Assembly (NCBI GenBank): GCA_033549365.1 | Contig: JAWSUF010000005.1 | Span: forward strand, 124,001-188,000 | Source of the DNA: Acidobacteriota bacterium | GTDB lineage: Bacteria > Acidobacteriota > Aminicenantia > Aminicenantales > Saccharicenantaceae | Direction: 5' to 3' | Length of the DNA stretch: 64,000 bases | Shown: positions 42,127-51,715 of the stretch, piece by piece | Position numbering within the stretch: the first letter of the stretch is position 1 | How the letters are laid out: every line of letters starts with the position of its first letter | The notes under the pieces: model-generated | What the model was told of the DNA's origin: nothing | The model's database searches: none | Seen by the model: only the letters and a program-made list of their open reading frames with translations | Translations under genes and position numbers: made by a program

Positions 42127-43557
42127 ATGAGCCAAGAAAACATAACCCTTCTCACCGTTTTTGTCCCCATCATCGGCTCCCTGACGATCCCCCTGGCCGC
42201 CCTCGTGTCGAAATCCGCCCGTTCCGCATGGGCCGTCGTCCTGTCCGCAGCGACGGCCGTGCTGCCCCTGTTCCTCATTCCTTTCGCCTTGAGCGGCGGC
42301 GAACGCATCGTCCGCTGGAGCCTGGTCCTGGGCTTGGACTTCATCCTGGTCATCGATCCTCTGTCCATCTTCATGGCCGTCGTCTCCTCCGCGATCGGTT
42401 TCCTCATCGTCGTCTACTCCCTCGGTTACATCCACCATGAGGAGAACCAGAGCGAATACTACCTGATGGTCGTCCTCTTCATCGGATCGATGATGGGTCT
42501 GGTCTTTTCCGGGAACCTGATCTTCCTTTACCTGTTCTGGGAGATCATCGCCATCTGCTGTTGGCGCCTGATCGGCTTTTACAGGTTGAGGGAGTACGTC
42601 CTGAAAGCCGACAAGGCTTTCCTCGTGACGTTCGGAGGCGCCGTCGTCATGCTGCTGGGATTCGTCATCGTCTTCCAGTCCACGGGCACTTTCGACATCA
42701 CCGAGATGCGGGGCGTCCTGATTCCGGGAACGGCCGCCGTCCTCATCCTGTTCGGCATGTTCTCCAAGTCGGCAACGGTGCCCCTGCACACCTGGCTTCC
42801 CGACGCCGGCGTCGCCCCGACCACCGTCACCGCGCTTCTCCATGCCGCCGTCCTGGTCAAAATCGGCGTCTACGCCTACGCCCGGCTGTTCCTCTACGGC
42901 TTCCAGCTCCCCGACATCTGGAAAGAGATCATCCCCATCGTCGCCGTCTTTTCGAGTCTTGTCGCCGCCGGCGCGGCCATGGTCGAAAACGACATCAAGA
43001 GGATCCTGGCCTATTCCACGGTCAGCCAGATCGGCTACATCTTCCTCGGGTTGAGCATGGCCAACGCCACCGGGATTTCGGGCGGCCTGCTGTTCATCCT
43101 GATGCACGGCCTGGGCAAAGCCGGGCTGTTCCTCTGTGCCGGCATCGTCATTCACGCCGTTCATAAAAAGGACATTCGCGAGATGGGCGGCCTCATCAAG
43201 ACCATGCCGATCACGGCCATCGCCTTCCTTGTCTGTGCCCTGTCCGTCATCGGCATCCCCCCGTTCGGAGGATTTTTCTCCAAGCTCCTGGTCATCATGG
43301 GCACGGTCCAGGCCGGAAAAACCTGGCTGGCCGCCGTCGCCCTGTTCACGGCCGTCCTGACCCTCTACTACCTTTTCCGCGTCTTCAGCCAGGTTTTCCT
43401 GGGTGAGCCGAAGAATACGGCGCCGGAAAAGACCCATTCCATGGTCTATGTCGTTGCGCTCCTGGCCGTTCTCTCCCTTGCGGCCGGCCTGCTGGTTGCC
43501 TATCCCATGACATTCGTCCAGGCGGCGACATCCCATATCGGTTGGTGGCTCCCATGA
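42127..43557 (+). CDS. Group 4 hydrogenase antiporter-like subunit 1 (MrpD/NuoL-M-N type)
   Basis: 476-residue polytopic membrane protein of the proton-conducting family PF00361, about 14 helices. Conserved charged residues of the ion channel are visible: the helix-5 Glu (YLFWEIIAICCW), Lys in LLHAAVLVKIGVYAY and the FSKSATVPLHTWLPDA loop, NDIKRILAYSTVSQIGY. It should form one of three ion-pumping modules of the hydrogenase. First gene of an eleven-subunit operon; ends in an ATGA overlap with the next gene. No ribosome-binding site is seen; the leader is very short. Confidence 0.9.
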   Translation: MSQENITLLTVFVPIIGSLTIPLAALVSKSARSAWAVVLSAATAVLPLFLIPFALSGGERIVRWSLVLGLDFILVIDPLSIFMAVVSSAIGFLIVVYSLGYIHHEENQSEYYLMVVLFIGSMMGLVFSGNLIFLYLFWEIIAICCWRLIGFYRLREYVLKADKAFLVTFGGAVVMLLGFVIVFQSTGTFDITEMRGVLIPGTAAVLILFGMFSKSATVPLHTWLPDAGVAPTTVTALLHAAVLVKIGVYAYARLFLYGFQLPDIWKEIIPIVAVFSSLVAAGAAMVENDIKRILAYSTVSQIGYIFLGLSMANATGISGGLLFILMHGLGKAGLFLCAGIVIHAVHKKDIREMGGLIKTMPITAIAFLVCALSVIGIPPFGGFFSKLLVIMGTVQAGKTWLAAVALFTAVLTLYYLFRVFSQVFLGEPKNTAPEKTHSMVYVVALLAVLSLAAGLLVAYPMTFVQAATSHIGWWLP

Positions 43558-45419
43558 TGCCTCAAACTCTTCTCTGGCCCATTCTCCTTCCGGCCGTTGC
43601 GGCCGTCCTGACCCTTCTCGTGCCGCGGCACGTCCGTTTGGTCCGGGAATTCCTTGCCGTGGTATCGGCCGGCGCCGTCCTGGTCCTGGCGTTCCTGCTG
43701 TTTTCGGCGAAGTCCCTTGTCTACCAGACATCCTGGCTGGGCCCGGGCATCGAGTTCAAGCTTCGCCTTTTCCACTTCTCGAGTTTCATCCTGTTGGGAC
43801 TTGCGGGATTCCTCCTCCTCATCGTTCTCTACTCCACGGTGAAGATGAAAGACGACCCCCGGATCCGGGAGTACTACGCCTACGTGCTGATCGCGGCGGC
43901 CATGGCCAACGGCGCCGTCCTGGCCGACAACTTCATTCTCCTGATCTTTTTCTGGGAAGGGCTGTTGGTCGTCATGTACGGACTGATCACGATGGGCGGC
44001 AAGCTCACGTCGAACCGCACGGCCGTCAAGAGCCTTGTGATCGTCGGGTTCAGCGACTTCTGCCTGATCCTGGGCATCGGCATCCTGTGGCACCTGACAG
44101 GCTCCCTGACCATGTCGGAGATCTCCATTCGGCCGGAGGGCCCGGCCGTAGCGGCTTTCGTCCTCATGATGATCGGCGCCGTCGCCAAAGCGGGCGCCAT
44201 GCCCTTCCATACGTGGATCCCTGATGCCGCTGAAGATTCCCCCGTCAGTTTCATGGCTCTCATGCCGGCCGCGTTCGAAAAACTTCTGGGCATCTATCTC
44301 CTGGCCCGCATCACGCTGGATTTCTTCAAGATGCAGCCGGGAAGCAGCCTGGGCATTCTCCTCATGTTCATCGGCGCGGTCACCATCGTCCTGGCCGTCA
44401 TGATGGCTCTGATCCAGAAGGACCTCAAGCGGTTGCTCTCCTACCACGCGGTGAGCCAGGTCGGCTACATGATCCTGGGCATCGGCACGGGCGTTCCGGC
44501 GGGCATCGCCGGCGGCATCTTCCACATGATCAACCACGCCATGTACAAGAGCGGCCTGTTCCTGAGCGCCGGCTCCGTCGAGCATCGGCGCGGAACGACC
44601 GAACTCAAGAAACTCGGCGGTCTGTGGCGGGAGATGCCGGTCACCTCTTTCGGATTCATCGTCTGCGCCCTGGCCATTTCGGGCGTCTGGCCCCTGAACG
44701 GATTCGTCTCCAAGGAAATGATTTTCCACGGCGCTCTCGACTCGGGCTACACGATCTTCGCCGCCGCCGCCTGGCTGGGCGCCATCTTCACATTCGCCTC
44801 CTTCCTTAAGGCCGGCCACTCGGTCTTTTTCGGAGAAAGAGACAAGGATGCGCCCCGCGTCAAGGAAAGCCCGAGCCCGATCCTCATCCCCATCGTCATC
44901 CTGGCCCTTCTCTGCATCCTGTTCGGCGTTTATAACAAGCTTCCGTTGAACACGTTCATCACCCCCATTCTCGACGGCCACGTCGCGGCCGGCGAACATC
45001 TGGACTTCACGAGCCACGCCCTGGATCTCTTCAACATCGTGGCGCTCATTTCGATGGCCTGCCTGCTGGCGGCCCTGGCGCTCCACATCTACGGCTTCCG
45101 GCGCGGCGGGAACAAGGCGCACCTGGCCTCCGAGCCCGTCCACAACCTGCCCGGGATCCGGAAGATCTACGACTTGGCCGAAGCCCGGGTGTTCGACCTC
45201 TATGAGCAGGGCGTCAAGTTCCTGTTCGGCCTGTCTACGGCGCTGTTCCGCATGGTCGACCGGCCGATCGATTTCGTCTATGAAAAAACCCTCACCGCCG
45301 CCGGCGACCGGTTCACCGGCCTTCTGCGGAAAGCCCACAACGGGCATTACGCCAATTATCTCGCCTGGTGTCTCGGGGGGCTGGTCGTCGTCATCGGGCT
45401 GTTGAGCTGGTTGTTGTGA
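43554..45419 (+). CDS. Group 4 hydrogenase antiporter-like subunit 2 (NuoL-like, long)
   Basis: 621-residue membrane protein, the longest of the three antiporter-type subunits, with a C-terminal extension after residue ~440 that holds further hydrophobic segments (LFNIVALISMACLLAALALHIYGF and a final LVVVIGLLSWLL), as in NuoL. Family motifs: ILLIFFWEGLLVVMYG, AKAGAMPFHTWIPDAAEDSPVSFMALMPAAFEKL, QKDLKRLLSYHAVSQVGYM. The C-terminal lateral region may brace the membrane arm, as in complex I (inference). Start ATG 43554 overlaps the previous stop; ATG 43557 is also possible. Confidence 0.88.
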   Translation: MMPQTLLWPILLPAVAAVLTLLVPRHVRLVREFLAVVSAGAVLVLAFLLFSAKSLVYQTSWLGPGIEFKLRLFHFSSFILLGLAGFLLLIVLYSTVKMKDDPRIREYYAYVLIAAAMANGAVLADNFILLIFFWEGLLVVMYGLITMGGKLTSNRTAVKSLVIVGFSDFCLILGIGILWHLTGSLTMSEISIRPEGPAVAAFVLMMIGAVAKAGAMPFHTWIPDAAEDSPVSFMALMPAAFEKLLGIYLLARITLDFFKMQPGSSLGILLMFIGAVTIVLAVMMALIQKDLKRLLSYHAVSQVGYMILGIGTGVPAGIAGGIFHMINHAMYKSGLFLSAGSVEHRRGTTELKKLGGLWREMPVTSFGFIVCALAISGVWPLNGFVSKEMIFHGALDSGYTIFAAAAWLGAIFTFASFLKAGHSVFFGERDKDAPRVKESPSPILIPIVILALLCILFGVYNKLPLNTFITPILDGHVAAGEHLDFTSHALDLFNIVALISMACLLAALALHIYGFRRGGNKAHLASEPVHNLPGIRKIYDLAEARVFDLYEQGVKFLFGLSTALFRMVDRPIDFVYEKTLTAAGDRFTGLLRKAHNGHYANYLAWCLGGLVVVIGLLSWLL

Positions 45420-45423
45420 GGCA

Positions 45424-46923
45424 ATGAATATGGAGACAACGTTGATAGTTTTTTTCCTGGTCTTGCCGCTCGCCCTGGCTGCCGTCCTGCCCCTGTTGGG
45501 CCGGCTGTCCAAGCGGGTCCTGCCCGATATCCTGGCCAATGCCGTCTTTTTTGTGCTCGTCGTCAACGCTTTCGTTCTCGGCCGCCGCATTCCGGCCGGG
45601 GAGCCGCTCATTCTCCAGGCGTCCTGGTTCGGCGAACCTCTCGGCCTGCGGATGGCCGTCGACAACTTCAGCCTGTTTCTGCTCCTGGCCGTCGCCCTCG
45701 TCAGCCTGTGCGTCGGGCTTTACTCCATCTCCTATATGGAACATTTCGGCTCCAAGCCCGCCTACTACGCTCTTCTCCTGATCATGGTCGCCGGGATGAA
45801 CGGGCTCATCCTGTCAACCGATCTGTTCGGCATCTACGTGTTCCTCGAAGTCGCCGCCGTCGCCTCTTACGCCCTGGTCGCCTTCGGATTGGGCCGGGAC
45901 GAGGTTGAAGCGGCTTTCAAGTATCTCATGCTTTCGGTCGCGGCCTCGGCGTTCATCCTGATTTCGATCGCCGTCATCTTCTTCATGACCGGAAGCCTGG
46001 CCCTGTCGGATGTGGCCCGATCGCTTGCCGCCATGGATGCCGGTCCGGTCGTCGCCGTCTGTTCGGCCCTGTTCCTCATGGGATTCGGTCTCAAGGCGGC
46101 CCTCATCCCGTTTCATGCCTGGCTTCCCGACGCCCATCCTTCGGCCCCGGCTCCCATTTCCGCCATGCTGTCGGGTCTGCTGATCAAGGTTTCCGGCGTC
46201 TACGCCATGACCCGGATCTTCTTCCATGTCTTCGGACTGACACCGGCCCTCTCCATGGTTCTGATGATTCTCGGATCCGTATCCATCGTTTTGGCCGCGT
46301 TCCTGGCGCTGGGTCAGAAAGATCTCAAACGCATGCTGGCCTATTCCTCGATCAGTCAGGTCGGCTACGTGGTCCTGGGGTTGGGGCTCGGCACGCCGCT
46401 GGGGATTATCGGCGGCCTGTTCCATCTCTTCAATCACGCCCTGGCCAAGGGGCTTCTGTTTTTGAACTCGGGATCGATCCAGAGCGCCGCGGGCACACGG
46501 AACCTCGACGAAATGGCCGGACTCGCCCGGCGCATGCCCGTCACCGCGGTCACCAGCCTCGTCGGATCGCTGTCCATCGCCGGCGTGCCGCCGCTCAACG
46601 GTTTCTGGAGCAAACTGATCATCATCATCGCCCTGGTTCAGGCGGGACAGGGCGGCTTCGCTCTGATCGCCGTTCTGGCCAGCATTCTGACCCTCTGGTA
46701 TTACCTCCTTTTCCAGCGCAAAGCCTTCTTCGGCAAACCGGAAGAGCGCTGGAAAGACATTCGGGAGGCGCCGTTCTGGATGACCGCATCGACGGTCGTC
46801 CTGGCTCTCCTCTGCATCGGCGTCGGAATCTTTTTCTCTCCGGTCGTCGCGGCCTGGATCGAACCGGCCGCCGGCGTTCTGGGCAAAGGAATTCAATTCG
46901 TTCTCGGCGCGTGGGGATTATAG
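45424..46923 (+). CDS. Group 4 hydrogenase antiporter-like subunit 3 (NuoN/MrpD-like)
   Basis: 499-residue third antiporter-type subunit. It shows GIYVFLEVAAVASYALVAFG (helix-5 Glu), GLKAALIPFHAWLPDAHPSAPAPISAMLSGLLIKVSGVYA and GQKDLKRMLAYSSISQVGYV. Three separate copies of this module are present, the same number as in complex I. Begins four bases after the previous stop. Confidence 0.9.
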   Translation: MNMETTLIVFFLVLPLALAAVLPLLGRLSKRVLPDILANAVFFVLVVNAFVLGRRIPAGEPLILQASWFGEPLGLRMAVDNFSLFLLLAVALVSLCVGLYSISYMEHFGSKPAYYALLLIMVAGMNGLILSTDLFGIYVFLEVAAVASYALVAFGLGRDEVEAAFKYLMLSVAASAFILISIAVIFFMTGSLALSDVARSLAAMDAGPVVAVCSALFLMGFGLKAALIPFHAWLPDAHPSAPAPISAMLSGLLIKVSGVYAMTRIFFHVFGLTPALSMVLMILGSVSIVLAAFLALGQKDLKRMLAYSSISQVGYVVLGLGLGTPLGIIGGLFHLFNHALAKGLLFLNSGSIQSAAGTRNLDEMAGLARRMPVTAVTSLVGSLSIAGVPPLNGFWSKLIIIIALVQAGQGGFALIAVLASILTLWYYLLFQRKAFFGKPEERWKDIREAPFWMTASTVVLALLCIGVGIFFSPVVAAWIEPAAGVLGKGIQFVLGAWGL

Positions 46924-46926
46924 AAG

Positions 46927-47409
46927 ATGACACTGCAAACGCTTCTCCTTATCGGCCTGATCGTGTTCTCGGCTCTGGCCCTGCTGAGCCGGGATCTCAT
47001 CAAGGCGGCCATCAGCTTCGCCGCGGCCAGCCTCTTCCTGGGAATCGTCTTTTTCCGGATGGGTGCCCCTTACGCCGGCGTTTTCGAGATCTCCGTCGTG
47101 GCCGGCCTGATCACCGTGCTCTTCATTCTGGCCGTCGCTCTGACGGAAAAAAAGGCCGAGGTCCGCGAATCCCCGAAGGCCCGGCTGATTTTCCCGCTGT
47201 TTTTCATCGTGTTCATCATCATCGATGTCCTTGTCATGCGGGGGCTGATCCGAAAGATTCCGACCCTTCCCGCCGAAGCGGAAACGGGGCTGTTCGGACA
47301 GGTTCTCTGGGGCCAGAGAACCTTTGACCTCGTCGGCCAGGTGGCCGTCATCCTGGCCGGTGTCTTCGCCGTTTTGGCTCTGTTCAGAAAGAAGGATCTC
47401 GATGACTGA
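46927..47409 (+). CDS. NuoJ-like membrane subunit
   Basis: 160 residues with about five helices. LLSRDLIKAAISFAAASLFLGIVFFRMGAPYAGVFEISVVAGLITVLFI corresponds to the NuoJ/MbhD-type region, where the complex-I pi-bulge helix lies. Overlaps the next gene by 8 bases. Confidence 0.78.
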   Translation: MTLQTLLLIGLIVFSALALLSRDLIKAAISFAAASLFLGIVFFRMGAPYAGVFEISVVAGLITVLFILAVALTEKKAEVRESPKARLIFPLFFIVFIIIDVLVMRGLIRKIPTLPAEAETGLFGQVLWGQRTFDLVGQVAVILAGVFAVLALFRKKDLDD

Positions 47410-47710
47410 AACCTGGTATCTCTACATGTTTTTTGCCGCGGCCCTCGTGGCCGTCGGACTCTATGCCCTGCTGACGATGAGAAACATCATCCGGCTTCTC
47501 ATCGCCGTCGGGATTATCGGAAAGGGCATAAGCCTGGCCCTCTTGGCCTCGGGCTGGGCTCAGAATTTGCTGCTCACCGCCCAGAGCCTCGTCATTACGT
47601 TCATCGTTGTCGAGGTCTGTCTGGTGGCTGTCGCTTTGGCGCTGGCCATCAACGCTTATCGCCACACGAAGGATCTGGACGTGCGCAAGCTCACCCGGTT
47701 GAAAGGATAA
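47402..47710 (+). CDS. NuoK/MrpC-like membrane subunit
   Basis: 102 residues, three helices. AVGLYALLTMRNIIRLLIAVGIIGKGISLAL and TFIVVEVCLVAVALALAI match NuoK/MnhC, including the membrane Glu. Start ATG 47402 lies inside the previous gene's end. Confidence 0.88.
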   Translation: MTETWYLYMFFAAALVAVGLYALLTMRNIIRLLIAVGIIGKGISLALLASGWAQNLLLTAQSLVITFIVVEVCLVAVALALAINAYRHTKDLDVRKLTRLKG

Positions 47711-47713
47711 GCC

Positions 47714-48046
47714 ATGGGCCCACTGGAATTCCTTCTCTTTCCGCCGGTCGCTTTCGTCATTTTTCTCGGAGTGTCTTTTGCGATCTACGGGCTCGGCACA
47801 AAGATGGCGCCCAAGCTCAAGCGCGTCGGCGGCAAGCTGGCCACCTACGCTTGCGGCGAGAATATCGAGGGAGAAAAAATTCAGTTCGGATATCGCCTGT
47901 TTTTCTTCATCGCGCTCTTTTTCACCATCATGCATGTCGCAGCGCTCGTCGTGGCCACCGCACCGGCCGGGAAATTCGCCTTTCTCGCCGTCGGTTACCT
48001 CGCGGTCATTTTCCTGGCCGTCATGGCTCTGCCCACAAGGAGTTAA
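47714..48046 (+). CDS. NuoA-like membrane subunit
   Basis: 110 residues, about three helices. The loop LATYACGENIEGEKIQFGYRLFFFIALFF aligns with NuoA's YECG...F loop that contacts the quinone site in complex I. A NuoA-type subunit is not part of the classical Ech or Hyc enzymes, which makes this hydrogenase closer to a Nuo/Fpo membrane arm. Confidence 0.75.
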   Translation: MGPLEFLLFPPVAFVIFLGVSFAIYGLGTKMAPKLKRVGGKLATYACGENIEGEKIQFGYRLFFFIALFFTIMHVAALVVATAPAGKFAFLAVGYLAVIFLAVMALPTRS

Positions 48047-48047
48047 C

Positions 48048-48467
48048 ATGCTCGAGAGGCTCGTTCGCTGGTCGAGGATCAAGTCGCCCTGGATCCTCCA
48101 TTTGAATTCGGGGGCCTGCAATGCCTGCGACATCGAAATCGTGGCCGCCCTGACCCCCCGTTTCGACGTGGAGCGTTTCGGCGTTCTGCTCAAAGCGACG
48201 CCGCGCCACGCCGATGTCATCATCGCCACTGGTCCCGTGACCCGGCAGATCAAGGACCGGATCATCCGGATTTATGAACAGGTGCCCGATCCCAAGTTCG
48301 TCGTCGCCGTGGGCGCCTGCGCCATGTCCGGCTGCGTCTACCGGGGCTGCTATAATGTTATGGGAGGTCTCGATCAGGTCATCCCGGTGAATGCCTATAT
48401 TCCGGGATGCCCGGCCCGGCCCGACGCCATCGTGGACGGGGTGGTCAAACTCCTGGGCACACTCTGA
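48048..48467 (+). CDS. Hydrogenase small subunit (NuoB-like)
   Basis: 139-residue iron-sulfur subunit that hands electrons to or from the NiFe site. Cysteines for the proximal 4Fe-4S cluster are visible: Cys24 and Cys27 (GACNACDIE), Cys91, Cys96 and Cys101 (GACAMSGCVYRGC), and Cys121 (IPGCPARP). Size and motifs match the short NuoB/EchC/HycG class. Overlaps nothing; one base after nuoA-like stop. Confidence 0.92.
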   Translation: MLERLVRWSRIKSPWILHLNSGACNACDIEIVAALTPRFDVERFGVLLKATPRHADVIIATGPVTRQIKDRIIRIYEQVPDPKFVVAVGACAMSGCVYRGCYNVMGGLDQVIPVNAYIPGCPARPDAIVDGVVKLLGTL

Positions 48468-48483
48468 AAACATCGAGGACAGC

Positions 48484-48957
48484 ATGACAGACGCGGAACT
48501 CATTGAACAGATCAACGGAAAACTGGGGAGCCGGATCCGCGAAACCGCCAACCCCGCGCCCTTGCGGATCTTCCTGACGGTCGATCCGGGGGATCTTGTC
48601 CCCGCAGTCACCGGTCTTCGGGACGATTTCGGCTATACCCACCTGTCGACGATCAGCGGCGTGGATCTAGGGGAGGCTTTCGAAATTCTCTATCATTTCG
48701 GCCGGCATCAAGGCGCCCTGACCGTTCGGACGCAAGTCCCCCGGGACAAGCCCCATGTCCCCACCATCACGCCGGTCATTCCGGGGGCCATTCTCTACGA
48801 ACGGGAAATCCAGGAAATGTTCGGCATCACGGTGGACGGCATTCCGGATCCCCGAAGGTTGAATCTTCCGGATGACTGGCCCGACGGCCAATATCCCCTG
48901 AGAAAAGACTGGTCTTTCGAACGGCCTGAGGAGATCATCCCGGGAGGCCGATCATGA
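48484..48957 (+). CDS. NuoC-like subunit (30-kDa subunit family)
   Basis: 157 residues. YTHLSTISGVDLGEAFEILYHF, then IPGAILYEREIQEMFGI and GIPDPRRLNLPDDWPDGQYPLRKDW are the standard 30-kDa/NuoC signature. It docks the large subunit. Ends in an ATGA overlap with the large-subunit gene. Confidence 0.93.
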   Translation: MTDAELIEQINGKLGSRIRETANPAPLRIFLTVDPGDLVPAVTGLRDDFGYTHLSTISGVDLGEAFEILYHFGRHQGALTVRTQVPRDKPHVPTITPVIPGAILYEREIQEMFGITVDGIPDPRRLNLPDDWPDGQYPLRKDWSFERPEEIIPGGRS

Positions 48958-50156
48958 AATACCAAGTCCCCATCGGCCCCCAGCACCCGGCCCTGAAGGA
49001 GCCCATCAGTCTCCGCATGACGCTCGAAGGCGAGGTCATCCGCGACGCCGACATCCGACTGGGCTACAACCATCGCGGCGTGGAGAAGCTGGCCGAGCAG
49101 AAAAACTGGACCCAGAACATCTATCTCACGGAGCGGATCTGCGGGATCTGTTCCCATTCCCACTCGACCTGCTATGTCCAGGGCGTCGAGAAGCTTATGG
49201 AGATCGAGGCCCCGAAGAGAGGACAGTATATCCGCTATCTCGTCTCCGAGCTGGAGCGCGTCCACAGCCACCTCCTGTGGCTCGGCGTGGCCGCCCACGA
49301 GGCCGGGTTCGACTCGCTCTTCATGTACACCTGGCGGGACCGGGAAATCGTCATGGACATCCTGGAGACGATTTCCGGAAACCGGGTTCACTACGCCATC
49401 AACACCATCGGCGGTGTCCGCCGGGACCTGGACGATCTGCAGGTCAAAAGGATTCTCGGCGATATAAAAACCCTTTGGAGCCGGACCGATTATTATAAAA
49501 AAATCAGCATCGGCGAGCCGAGCTTCGTCGCCCGGCTGGCCGATGTCGGCCGGCTTTCGAAAGAAGACGCCATCGCCCTGTGTGCGGTCGGTCCCACGCT
49601 CCGCGCCTCCGGCGTTCCCCAGGACATCCGCCGGGACGATCCCTACGGGATTTACGCCGAGGTTCCTTTTGATGTCTGCACGGCGGACACGTGCGACGTG
49701 CTGGGCCGGGCGGTCGTTCGGATCCTGGAGCTTTTCGAATCGTACAAGATCTGCGACTTCCTGCTTCAAAATCTCCCCGCCGGCGACATCAAGGTCAAGG
49801 CGCCCCGCAAGGCCAAGCCGAATGAGGTCGTCAGCCGTTACGAGGCGCCGCGGGGGGAAAACATCCACTATATCAAGTCCAACGGCTCCGACAAGCCGGA
49901 GCGCCTCAAGGTCCGCGCTCCGACTCTCGGCAACTACGCGGCGACCGTCGCCATGCTCAAGAACGGCTTCATCGCCGACATCCCCCTGATCTTCGCCGCC
50001 ATCGATCCCTGCATCTGCTGCGCGGAGCGGGCCGTGACCCTGGTCGATTCCCGGTCGGGCGCCGAACGGGTCGTCCGCTTCAGCGATCTTCGGGCTCAAG
50101 CCCTCGGGCGCCGGCCCTCAGACTCACAGAAAAGGAATGCGGTATGGCCGTTCTGA
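48954..50156 (+). CDS. [NiFe]-hydrogenase large subunit, group 4
   Basis: 400-residue NuoD-related catalytic subunit. Both nickel-binding motifs are intact: RICGICSHSH (Cys63, Cys66) near the N-terminus and DPCICCAER (Cys353, Cys356) near the C-terminus, so this is a hydrogenase and not a complex-I NuoD. The 41 residues after Arg359 (AVTLVDSRSG... to the end) resemble the C-terminal extension removed by the HycI protease in HycE, and such a protease gene lies downstream at 51716. It should interconvert H+ and H2 with a ferredoxin-type partner. Overlaps the next gene by 13 bases. Confidence 0.93.
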   Translation: MKYQVPIGPQHPALKEPISLRMTLEGEVIRDADIRLGYNHRGVEKLAEQKNWTQNIYLTERICGICSHSHSTCYVQGVEKLMEIEAPKRGQYIRYLVSELERVHSHLLWLGVAAHEAGFDSLFMYTWRDREIVMDILETISGNRVHYAINTIGGVRRDLDDLQVKRILGDIKTLWSRTDYYKKISIGEPSFVARLADVGRLSKEDAIALCAVGPTLRASGVPQDIRRDDPYGIYAEVPFDVCTADTCDVLGRAVVRILELFESYKICDFLLQNLPAGDIKVKAPRKAKPNEVVSRYEAPRGENIHYIKSNGSDKPERLKVRAPTLGNYAATVAMLKNGFIADIPLIFAAIDPCICCAERAVTLVDSRSGAERVVRFSDLRAQALGRRPSDSQKRNAVWPF

Positions 50157-51115
50157 ATCCTTTGCTCTTCCTGTTCGTCTATCCGGGGCTTCTTTTCCTC
50201 TTTGTGTTTTCCACCTTCGCCGAGTGGTTCGACCGAAAGGTCTACGCCCGGCTGCAGAACCGGATGGGTCCGACGCACACCGGCCGTTTCGGGCTGCTTC
50301 AGCCCGTGGCCGACTTCATCAAGCTCATGTCCAAGGAGGACATCGTCCCCGACAAGGCCGACAAGACGATGTTCACGCTTATTCCGGTCGTCGGCATCGC
50401 CGTCGTGGCCACGGCCATGCTCCTTCTCCCCCTGTGGCATGTCGATGCCGAGGTCTCCGGGCCGGTCTCCTTCTCCGGAGACATCATCGTCATTCTCTAT
50501 CTTCTGACCCTGCCCACGCTTCTCTTTTTCCTGGCCGGCTGGGCATCGACCAACCCCTTCGGCATCGTCGGCGGGACTCGAGTCCTGACCATGCTGTTCG
50601 GCTACGAGGTGCCGCTGTTTCTGGTCGTCCTCGGCCCGGCCATCCTGGCCGATTCCTGGAAGCTCGCCTCGATCGCCAAATTCTTCCAGGAGAATCCGCT
50701 TCTTCTTTTCGTCAATCTTCTCGGATTCCTGATCGCCGTCGTCTGCGTCCAGGCCAAGCTGGAGAGGACGCCGTTCGACATCCCCCACGCCGAAACCGAA
50801 ATCGTCGGCGGGACGTTCACCGAGTATTCCGGAAAGAAGCTGGCCTTCTTCCGTCTGATGATCGACATGGAAATGGTCGTCAGCGGCGGGCTGCTGGCGA
50901 CGGTTTTTCTGGGCGGGTTTCCCGGAGGGCCGTTTATCGGCTTCCTGAACTTCGTCGTCAAGACGCTGTTCGTGATCTTTCTCCTGGCCGCCCTGCGGGC
51001 GATGACCTCCCGGATCCGGGTCGACCAGGTCGTGCACGTGGCCTGGAAATACCTGGCCCCGCTGGCCGTGCTCCAGCTTCTGATCGTCATTCTCGTCAAG
51101 GGGTTCCTGAAATGA
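50144..51115 (+). CDS. NuoH/HyfC-like membrane anchor subunit
   Basis: 323 residues, about eight helices. It carries the NuoH signatures AEWFDRKVYARLQNRMGPTHTG and FDIPHAETEIVGGTFTEYSG, with the acidic chain linking the catalytic unit to the ion channels. Translationally overlapped on both sides (large subunit upstream, ferredoxin subunit downstream). Confidence 0.93.
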   Translation: MAVLNPLLFLFVYPGLLFLFVFSTFAEWFDRKVYARLQNRMGPTHTGRFGLLQPVADFIKLMSKEDIVPDKADKTMFTLIPVVGIAVVATAMLLLPLWHVDAEVSGPVSFSGDIIVILYLLTLPTLLFFLAGWASTNPFGIVGGTRVLTMLFGYEVPLFLVVLGPAILADSWKLASIAKFFQENPLLLFVNLLGFLIAVVCVQAKLERTPFDIPHAETEIVGGTFTEYSGKKLAFFRLMIDMEMVVSGGLLATVFLGGFPGGPFIGFLNFVVKTLFVIFLLAALRAMTSRIRVDQVVHVAWKYLAPLAVLQLLIVILVKGFLK

Positions 51116-51528
51116 GACTCGGAATTTTTTTACCTGAACTCCTCCGCCACCTGTTCAAGAAACCGGCCACGGTGGACTATCCGTTCGTTAAAACGCCCGT
51201 CCCGAAGGATTTTCGCGGCACCCCGATCCTGCATCCCGATCAGTGCATCGTCTGCCGGGCCTGTGAGCGCGATTGCCCGGCCGAGGCCATCGAGATCACA
51301 TCGGTTAACGAGGCCGAAAAAAGATTCAAGATGGTCATTCACAACGACCGCTGCATCCACTGCGCCCAGTGCGTCGACTCCTGTCCCACGGACGCCATGG
51401 AGATGGATCAGGAATTCGAATTGGCCGATTTCGACCGCCACAACCTGAAACATGCCTACGAATATGTCCGGGCCGTCGTCAAACCCAAGGCTGCGCCGGC
51501 CAAGCCGGCCGCGCCGCCGGAAGCGTGA
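51112..51528 (+). CDS. NuoI-like 2x[4Fe-4S] ferredoxin subunit
   Basis: 138 residues with two 4Fe-4S motifs, CIVCRACERDCP and CIHCAQCVDSCP, as in NuoI/HyfH/MbhN. It links external ferredoxin to the small subunit. The C-terminal tail is Ala/Pro/Lys-rich. There are no NuoE/F/G genes nearby, so NADH is not the likely donor. Last structural gene of the operon. Confidence 0.93.
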   Translation: MRLGIFLPELLRHLFKKPATVDYPFVKTPVPKDFRGTPILHPDQCIVCRACERDCPAEAIEITSVNEAEKRFKMVIHNDRCIHCAQCVDSCPTDAMEMDQEFELADFDRHNLKHAYEYVRAVVKPKAAPAKPAAPPEA

Positions 51529-51569
51529 AGAGCACGGATCCTTTCGCGGCAAATATCGTCCGCGCTTCC

Positions 51570-51620
51570 GGCTTCCGCTCTTTGGGCTCGGGTGAATCTC
51601 TTCGAAAGACGTGTCCGGGC
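51570..51620. repeat. Dispersed repeat segment C, copy 2
   Basis: Recurs from 4099-4149 with scattered substitutions (GGCTTCCGCTC, GGGCTCGGGTGAATC). It sits in the 187-base gap between the hydrogenase subunits and the protease gene; no family A element follows it here. Confidence 0.6.
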
Positions 51621-51715
51621 ACCGGCGAGTCCCGTCCACTCCGGCTCCGGGACCGTACGCGAAAAACACCCCGCAGCCCCACACAGAATATTTCCCCATG
51701 AAAGGTTTTTGAAAC

